DNA of 64,000 bases from Neofusicoccum parvum (lineage: Eukaryota; Ascomycota; Dothideomycetes; Botryosphaeriales; Botryosphaeriaceae), in contig CP087209.1 in assembly GCA_020912385.1 (NCBI GenBank), positions 2,542,001 to 2,606,000 of the forward strand. Direction: 5' to 3'. The stretch's first letter is position 1; every line of letters begins with the position of its first letter. Positions 57,603 to 64,000 of the stretch are shown here, piece by piece. The translations under genes and the position numbers were made by a program. The notes under the pieces are model-generated. The model was not told where the DNA came from and did no database searches. It worked only from the letters and a program-made list of their open reading frames with translations.

Positions 57603-60576
57603 TCATTCGGACTTGGCTTTCTTCGGTGCTGCAATATTATTAGCTTGAAATCTCCGATAAGGGTGAGTGATCCACGTACCTTGCTCATTGGCTTGATCTT
57701 CGTCGTCCTGGCCAAGCTCTTCCCAGCCCCGCTTGGCGGAAGAAGGGGACTGAGCCGCAGCTTCATCTTGCTGTGGCGACTGGGGTTGCGAAAGCTCCTC
57801 GTCATCGTAGTCAATGGTGTCTAGATCATCTTCATCTGATGCGCGAGCATTCGGCTGAGCTTGTTCATCAAGACCATCTTGCCAGCCATTGTCAAAGCCC
57901 GAGTAAGTTCCATCCGGATCGTTCTCCGCAGCCTGCTTGGCCTTGGCTTCATCGAGTCCATCGCCATGGGGCAACGTCGGGTCGCCACCGCCCAGACTGG
58001 TGTCAGGTGCATCCGCATTGTCCTGGACATCGTCTGCTTCGACAACAACATACTCCTCGTACGTTCCCACATCACCTACGCTCCCCTGACCACCTTCATC
58101 CTGCTCGTATCCATAATCTTCACCGCCTTCGTCATAGTTTGTGGGGTAGTGGTCTGCACCAGTGTTTTCGGGGTAGTCGTCTGGCAAATCAAACGATTCA
58201 CCTTGGTTGTTGAGCTCACGCTCCAATTCCTGCTCTAAAGCCTCTTCCGCGTTGCTCAGATCATGTTGATCAAAGTGCTGTTCTGACTCGTCGTGTTCAC
58301 CTAAATCGACTTCGACATTGGGCGTCTGTGTCTCATTGTGTTGCGCAGAATCCACAACCTCTTGATGACCGCCGCCGTACGTCTCTGTGGAGAGACCATC
58401 CCCACTCACGTCATACAATGGGTTCTGTTCCTGTGGCAGGCCAGCAATGCTCGTGGATACGGCACTTGAATTATCCAGCGGCATACCACCAACGTTTTCG
58501 CGTTGAGGCGTGCTTTCGTCAAAGGTGGCAGGCGTGTTGTCTCCCTGCAGAGTCGAGGACCGGTAAGACGCATCGTCCTTGGTATCTTCTGCGTTTTCGC
58601 CGTCGTCGTAGTCAATCTGATCATTTTCACGTGAGTCTTCGGGAGCAGGATCGTCATTCTTTGAGCTTTCCTCAGCACTATGCTCGTTCTCTCGTTCGCC
58701 CGAGGGCTCTCCCTCATCAGATGATTCGTACTCCGGAAGCTCCTCAGGACGAGGTGACACGTAACCGTGAGCCTCGTATTGCTCTTGGGCTGACACGGTC
58801 GTATCTTCAGGTTGTTGTTGTGTGGCTGACTGCTCCTCATGTGCCGCGTTTTGTTCCTCCACGTGAGAATTTTGGTCCACTTGAGTTTCATGAGGTTGAA
58901 CAGCAGTGGAATGAGACACCTGCTCCTGCTCTACGGCTACGTCTGTAGAGCCATGAGATTCCTCTACCGGAGGATGTCCATGCTCCGACACATGTTCGGG
59001 TTCGGAGCCGCGGTGCTCTTTTTGCTGATGTTCGTCGACTTGGTTTGCAGGACCTTGTTCTTCCTGCGCAACCTCAGATTCGGCGTACGTCTCTTCTTCC
59101 ACTACGTCATCAAGGAAGGACAATTGGGACATTCCACGACCATCCGCAATAGCAGCAAGTAGGGAGTTCAGTCTAGCTGAGAATCTGGTTTTAGTGTTCA
59201 GGGTTAAATAAAGCGGGCCAGGGCTCTGATTCCCATCGAGCTCATGCAGTTGGAGGTAAACGTCGAGGATTTGGGCGAAGCTTGTGTTTGTAGCATGTTG
59301 AGAATCCTGTCGTAGTCAGTGTCTGTCTCTTATAATGGTGCGGAGTGGGGTCGCTCACCTCGCTCATACAAAGCCCAAGTTCCGCGACGTCTATCTCCAA
59401 TTCATCTTCATCTCGCATCGTCTCACCCAAAACCTGCCGGCAGGCCTGAAGAAGCGTTTTCACACTCTCGTTTGCCAGCGACTCGTCCTGGAGGAAATAG
59501 AAACTATCGGAGGTATCACTATCATTAGGAGGGAATAGCGAGATCTCGTCTCCCTGGTACACGACTACGACGGAATGCAAGGCGGATCCAGAATGAGAAG
59601 ATTGGGTTTCTCCGTCATTTTTTGGGTCGAACGGCAGTTGCGAGAAATCCAAAACATCTTCGGCCTGCTGAACTGCTTGCTGAGATTCTGATTGGTGCCC
59701 CGAAGCGTCCAGAGCAGCCGCATCGCCGGCCTGCTGGCCATCGTACAAGCCACCTTCCTCTTGACCGGTTATTTCTGGAGCCTCGGTTGCGAGGTGTGCT
59801 CCATGTTCGGCCGCAGCGACTGCGTCAGAACCAGAAACCGATTGAGTAGAGGTGGCCTGGAAGTGCGGCTCAGCAGGCCTCTCAGCAGCTTGGTGGTCTT
59901 CGGCGGTCTGCTCGGCAACACTTTGCGTTGAAGCAGGTTCTTGAGGTTGTGCATCTGCCGAGGAAGGCTCTTGGGCTTTGTCTTCTACTGAGACAGGAGC
60001 ATGAGCTTGGACCGAGGGCTGCGGGGCAGCAATATCTTCGGAAATCTGAGGCTGGGCGATTGGATCTTGATTGGTCTGCTTCTCGCCATCTAGGAGCTGG
60101 TTCTGGTCCGTAGCAGACACTCCAGCGGGCTGCTGTGTGGGCATCTCGGGTGCTACCTGGGGTTGGGCTTCGACGTTGTCATCATAGTCGATGAAGTCCT
60201 CGGCCGGGGCACTATCTTGCACTTCTATATCCACATGGCCAACGGGTTGCTCTTGCGGTACCTCTTTGACCTCCATGTCGATGTAGCCCACGTCACTCGC
60301 GTCGGTCAAATGCTCGTCGGGTACCGACATGTTGTCTTGCATCATGCCGTCCTCATCGTCATTACCATCGCCATCGATCATCACGTCGTCTCTGGTGTCG
60401 TGCTCGGAGCGGTCGTCGTCCATGTTCTCATCCTCGTGGTGGCTCGGATCAACAGTGAGGTCGATGTCGATGTCGATGTCGTCGCCGTTCCGTTCGTAGT
60501 CGGAGATCTCCATGTCCTCGTCGGGCGCGGTCACATGGAGACCAGGAAGTGGTTGATTGGTGGCAGCCATGGCCAT
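57603..60576 (-). CDS. Uncharacterised very acidic, probably nuclear protein
   Basis: Three exons, 60576-59359, 59306-57680 and 57628-57603, give 956 residues. Most of the protein is acidic low-complexity sequence rich in Asp, Glu, Gln, His and Ser. A conserved-looking block of about 120 residues spans intron 1: SLANESVKTLLQACRQVLGE, DELEIDVAELGLCMSE joined to DSQHATNTSFAQILDVYLQL, then TRFSARLNSLLAAIADGRG. This could be the functional domain, but I do not recognise it. The C-terminus after intron 2 is APKKAKSE, a short basic nuclear-type signal. Intron 2 (GTACGT, CTAAT branch, GCAG) is 51 nt, a multiple of three with no stop, so retention would insert 17 residues. Acidic composition plus a basic tail suggests a histone- or chromatin-binding role, as inference only. 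It shares a short divergent promoter with delta-COP. Confidence 0.8.
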
Positions 60577-61137
60577 AGTTGACCTGCTACGCGCAGGCGA
60601 TGCTTGGATCGATCGCGGGTGCGCAGATGGAAGCTCGTGTTTGTGGTTTAGGATGTGTGTGTGGAAACGAGGAGCTGTGAATTAGTAAGGAAAGCGGAGA
60701 GGGCGCGGTGAACATAGGCGCGCTCCGGACAGGTCGCGGGTCGCGAAAAGTCTGCGGGAGGGCAAAAAGGGTTGGGAGATGGCAAGGGCGATGTCCAGCA
60801 GTGCCGTTGCAGCGTGCAGCAGGCAGTGACGGGAGCCTGGAGGAGTGCAGTGAGTCAAGGAGCGCGATGGGGGGCGCGGTAGTGGAAGAGCTGGAGGCGA
60901 CAGCAGTGACAAGGGAAATGAGTGGATGAACGCGGTTGCCCTTAGCGCGCACCTGAGTAAGCGGCGCACGGACTCCAGCTGCGAGCTTCCTTGGCAAGTC
61001 GGGCTCGGAGGCACACCACAAGAAGCCAGGTGTTGAAGGTGCCGCTGCAACTGCGCCGCCACTCTCTGCTCCACCCCGCCCCGCGCAAACCACCCGTTTA
61101 GGACTGCTCTGCTTTGCGGATTGTTCCTCGCGCCACC
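60577..61137. promoter_or_regulatory. Bidirectional promoter between the acidic-protein gene and delta-COP
   Basis: 561 bp separate two divergent start codons. The region is CG- and CT-rich without a clear TATA element, as expected of housekeeping fungal promoters. That one region serves both genes is inferred from spacing alone. Confidence 0.5.
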
Positions 61138-62792
61138 ATGGTGAGCATTGCAGCTTTTAGCCCGCTGAGGCTCTACCTGACGCCTTTCTCCTAGGTTGTT
61201 CTCGCAGCATCAATATGCACGCGCGGCGGCAAGGCCGTCCTCTCGCGCCAGTTCCGCGAGATGCAGCGCTCCCGCATTGAGGCCCTTCTGGCCTCTTTCC
61301 CCAAGCTCGCCGACTCTGGAACTCAGCACACCACCGTCGAGCAGGACAACGTCCGCTATGTCTACCAGCCCCTTGACGAGCTCTACATGGTCTTGATCAC
61401 GAACCGCCAGTCCAACATCCTCCAGGACATCGACTCGCTCCACTTGTTTGCTCAGGTCGTGTCCAGCATATGCAAGAGCCTCGACGAGCGCGAGATCCTC
61501 CGCAATGCCTTCGAACTGCTCAGCGCCTTCGACGAGCTGGTCACCCTCGGATACAGGGAGAACTTGACCCTGAGCCAGATCAAGACTTTCTTGGACATGG
61601 AGAGTCACGAGGAGAGGATTCAGGAGATCATTGCCCGCAACAAGGAGCTCGAGGCCAGCGAGGAGCGCAAGAGGAAGGCCAAGCAGCTCGAGATGCAGCG
61701 CAAGGAGATGTCCCGCAGCGGTCGCGCCGGCGGTGTCCCCCGCACCCCCTCGTACCCTACCTACACGCCGAGCGTTCCCACGACCGTCCCCGATACCTAC
61801 GACAGCTACAATGCAGCCAAGAACGAGTCGAAGAAGCCCATGCCGGTCAGAGGCAAGGGCATGCAGCTGGGCAAGAAGTCGAAGACCACCAACATGTTCG
61901 ATGCTGTCCGCGCCGATCTTGGCGCAGACGCCGAAGCATCAGCGCCATTGGTGTCCAACACGCCAACGCCCGCCGCCGCTGCCGCCGCACCTGCCCGCGC
62001 ATCTCTGTCGGCCGACCGCGAGAGCGTCCACATAAGTGTGACGGAGGCCATCACCGCAAGGCTCAGCAGGGAAGGCTCTCTCGAGCACTTCGAGGTCAAG
62101 GGCGATCTGCAGCTTCGTGTCCGTGATGCGGCCCTGACGCAGGTTAGGTTGGATCTCGACATGGGCAACATCCATGGAGCCCAGCTCTCTTCGCACCCCA
62201 AGGTCGACAAGCCGTCGTTCCGGAATGACAAGATTATTCAGTTGGCGGACGCATCAAAGGGATTCCCTGTGAATATGGCGGTTGGTGTGCTGAAGTGGAG
62301 GCTGGCCGCGAAGCCTGGCGAGATCGACAGCCCGCCGATCAACTTTACGGTGTGGGTCAGCGAGGCCGAAAACAGCACTTGGAGCGTCACAGTCGAGTAC
62401 GAATTGACTGGCGGAGACTCTCTCAAGGATGTTACTGTCACCATCCCGTACAGCATGGACGAGCCATCGGTATCCAGCTTCGATGCTGTGTACGAAGTTT
62501 CGGGAGATAGCCTGGAATGGAACATTGGTGCTGTGGATGCGGACAACTCGACTGGCAGCTTTGAATTCGAGGCTCAGGCTGATAGTGACGCCGAGTTCTT
62601 CCCTATGAAAGTACGCTTCACGAAGTCGAAGCCCTTCGTGGAAGTTGATGTGAGTGCATAGTAATCTGTTGTCGCTCAACGCATATACTGACATTCGGAT
62701 AGGTCTCGTCCGTGACATTGCTCAACGAGAACCAGGACATCTCGTTCTCCAAGGACATCAGGTCTATTGCAGAGAACTACGAGGTCGTTTAA
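61138..62792 (+). CDS. ret2: Coatomer subunit delta (delta-COP)
   Basis: Three exons, 61138-61140, 61195-62649 and 62703-62792, give 515 residues. The first coding exon is only the ATG, in the context CGCCACCATG, followed directly by donor GTGAGC; acceptor CTAG leads into VVLAASICTRGGKAVLSRQF, the normal start of the family. Residues 1-140 are the longin-like domain (EREILRNAFELLSAFDELVTLGY); a charged helix and a Pro/Ser linker follow. A mu-homology domain covers about 265-515 (SLEHFEVKGDLQLRV, VGVLKWRLAAKPGEIDSPPINFTVWVSE), ending SIAENYEVV in exon 3. Delta-COP is part of the COPI coat that returns vesicles from Golgi to ER and binds WxW(n)W motifs on tethers. The last intron is 53 nt. Confidence 0.95.
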
Positions 62793-63220
62793 TGACTGAT
62801 ACGTGCACACTTGTGGTGATGATGGGGGTTCGGAGGATCCTGTGTGTCCTAAACGGACTCACTGATGGCTTTGTGGGGATATGGGCTGGTTTAGCGTTCT
62901 GATAGATGATCGGGTGTCGTGGATCGACAGCGGGAAAATTCCAGAGTGGAGCTGCTAAAAAGTTGGACCTCCATAATTGAGTACCCATTTAATTTTGCAT
63001 TGTGTGTGTGACATGTTTTCTGTGCCGCAGCGGCCGTTGTACTTGAATTTGCGTGCCTTGGTGGTATGTCGAGCAAACGACGCCTGCCTAACGGGTTGGT
63101 GCAGCAGGTGCCGACGCGTTTTCCAAGCGACGCGACTTCGCGACTTTCCTCCGCCCCACCCATAGTGACTCTCTCCCGCAGCTACTACAACACGTATCGC
63201 CTCACGGCCTACAGCTCACA
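62793..63220. other. Intergenic region, nothing recognised
   Basis: 3' flank of delta-COP and promoter of the Apc4 gene. No coding frame, TATA element or repeat is supported. Confidence 0.5.
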
Positions 63221-64000
63221 ATGGAGCCTGGAGAGGCACCATCGCTGATGCTGCAGGCCGAGAAGGCTCTGCCGCAGCCCATTCATCCTAACCTGATCTC
63301 TTACTGCCCGACGATGGACCTGATCGCTGTCGTCACCCGAGAAGAGAACCTCGACGTCTACAGACTGAATGGGCAGCGTGCATTTGGCCTGAAGCGCAAA
63401 AGCTTTGAGAGCAAGGTGGACTCGATATGCTGGAAGTTCAACGGTACAATCCTTCTTCAGCCCAGGTCAACAGCATATTTCTCAGCACGTGATCCGCTCA
63501 CCACACAACCAATGCTAACGCGTCGCTCTTGCAGGCCAGCATATTGCCGTCGCATGGGATGACGGTTCTGTCGACATCGTCTCATCCGAGACAGGAAAGA
63601 CCGTCAAGCAGGTCCGACGCGAGGCTGCCAGTTTCGCTGCTGACGAGGAGCCTTCGCCACGCATTTCATCGCTTGCGTGGGGTGTCAACTTTATCGACGT
63701 TGACGCCGTGAAGGACCGTACTGGCGCCAGCAACCGTGCAACCCCAGTCCAGGAGCCTCATGATGGGAACCCTTTTGATACTACGGAAGAGTGGGATCAG
63801 AAGAAAGAAGAGATCACGCTGGACGACTTCCTTGAACGTCAGCCAGATTTGCTCAAATTGGGAATTTCGCCAGGTCTGCCCAATCAAGTCGCCCTTATCG
63901 ACGTGCAAGACGCTCTTCCCAAGCTTCCTGTCATACCGGCCCCGCCGGCAAACCCCTTCCAAATGATGATGAAATCAAAGTCGACGGATGCTTTCAGCTC
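63221..64000 (+). CDS. apc4: Anaphase-promoting complex subunit 4 (N-terminal part, cut by window edge)
   Basis: Exon 1 is 63221-63443; after a 91-nt intron (GTACAA...GCAG) exon 2 runs from 63535 to the right edge without a stop, giving 229 complete codons and two further bases. The N-terminus begins a WD40-type propeller: NLISYCPTMDLIAVVTREENLDVYR, then SFESKVDSICWKFNG joined across the intron to QHIAVAWDDGSVDIVSSETGK, and RISSLAWGVNF. This is the Apc4 propeller signature. Apc4 is a scaffold of the APC/C ubiquitin ligase that triggers anaphase by marking securin and cyclins for destruction. The acidic insertion EEWDQKKEEITLDDFL between propeller blades fits fungal members. The rest of the gene lies beyond the window. 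Confidence 0.85.

Noticed and set aside
59242..60576. Separate genes for the two halves of the acidic protein
   Set aside because: A good 52-nt intron (59307-59358) joins them in frame and rebuilds a continuous conserved block.
1..64000. tRNA, rRNA, CRISPR or prokaryotic signals
   Set aside because: None found by reading for tRNA B-box-like motifs and regular spaced repeats; the gene structure is clearly fungal.

Overview
This is eukaryotic nuclear DNA from a filamentous ascomycete. Genes are split by 49-137 nt GT-AG introns, mostly 50-60 nt and often with a CTAAC-like branch point. The protein set is fungal: a HET-domain protein, Hsp104, an AA11-like chitin monooxygenase, Scs7, and fungal forms of importin beta, delta-COP and Apc4. 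The moderately GC-rich coding DNA and gene styles suggest Pezizomycotina, perhaps Dothideomycetes; the class is inference. I support 22 genes, two of them cut by the window edges and one carrying a nonsense codon. I see no tRNA, rRNA, CRISPR or prokaryotic feature.

Layout. 0-4 kb: tail of an unidentified gene, then a HET gene interrupted by one in-frame TAG. 4-7 kb: an unrecognised 943-residue protein with an internal repeat. 7.7-9 kb: a DUF1989 protein. 9.5-12.3 kb: Hsp104 with a heat-shock element upstream. 13.2-15.6 kb: a PHD-finger protein. 17.7-19 kb: a single-pass membrane protein with PPxY-type motifs. 20.8-22.2 kb: a membrane-anchored kinase-like protein. 22.8-23.5 kb: prefoldin subunit 4. 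24.3-26.9 kb: an MFS transporter. 27.7-28.9 kb: an AA11-like LPMO. 28.9-32.5 kb: gene-free. 32.5-35.7 kb: importin beta. 36.3-38.2 kb: a PP2C phosphatase. 39.5-41.6 kb: a coiled-coil protein. 43.4-45.4 kb: an RBM39/Rsd1-like splicing factor. 46-47.4 kb: Scs7. 48.6-51.8 kb: an unknown gene and a dienelactone hydrolase/SnoaL-like fusion, bracketed by hairpin repeats. 54.3-56.1 kb: a NIPA magnesium transporter in eight exons. 57.6-60.6 kb: a very acidic nuclear-type protein. 61.1-62.8 kb: delta-COP. 63.2 kb to the edge: the start of Apc4.

Most genes are independent housekeeping loci (protein folding, nuclear import, splicing, secretion, sphingolipid hydroxylation, cell cycle) rather than a pathway cluster; there is no sign of a secondary-metabolite cluster. 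The least explained items are a three-copy family of near-palindromic inverted repeats (48.2 kb and 52.5-52.9 kb), the HET gene with one stop at the conserved Trp position, the unknown 943-residue protein with an internal repeat, the membrane-tethered kinase-like protein, and several very short first coding exons, including one that encodes only the ATG.
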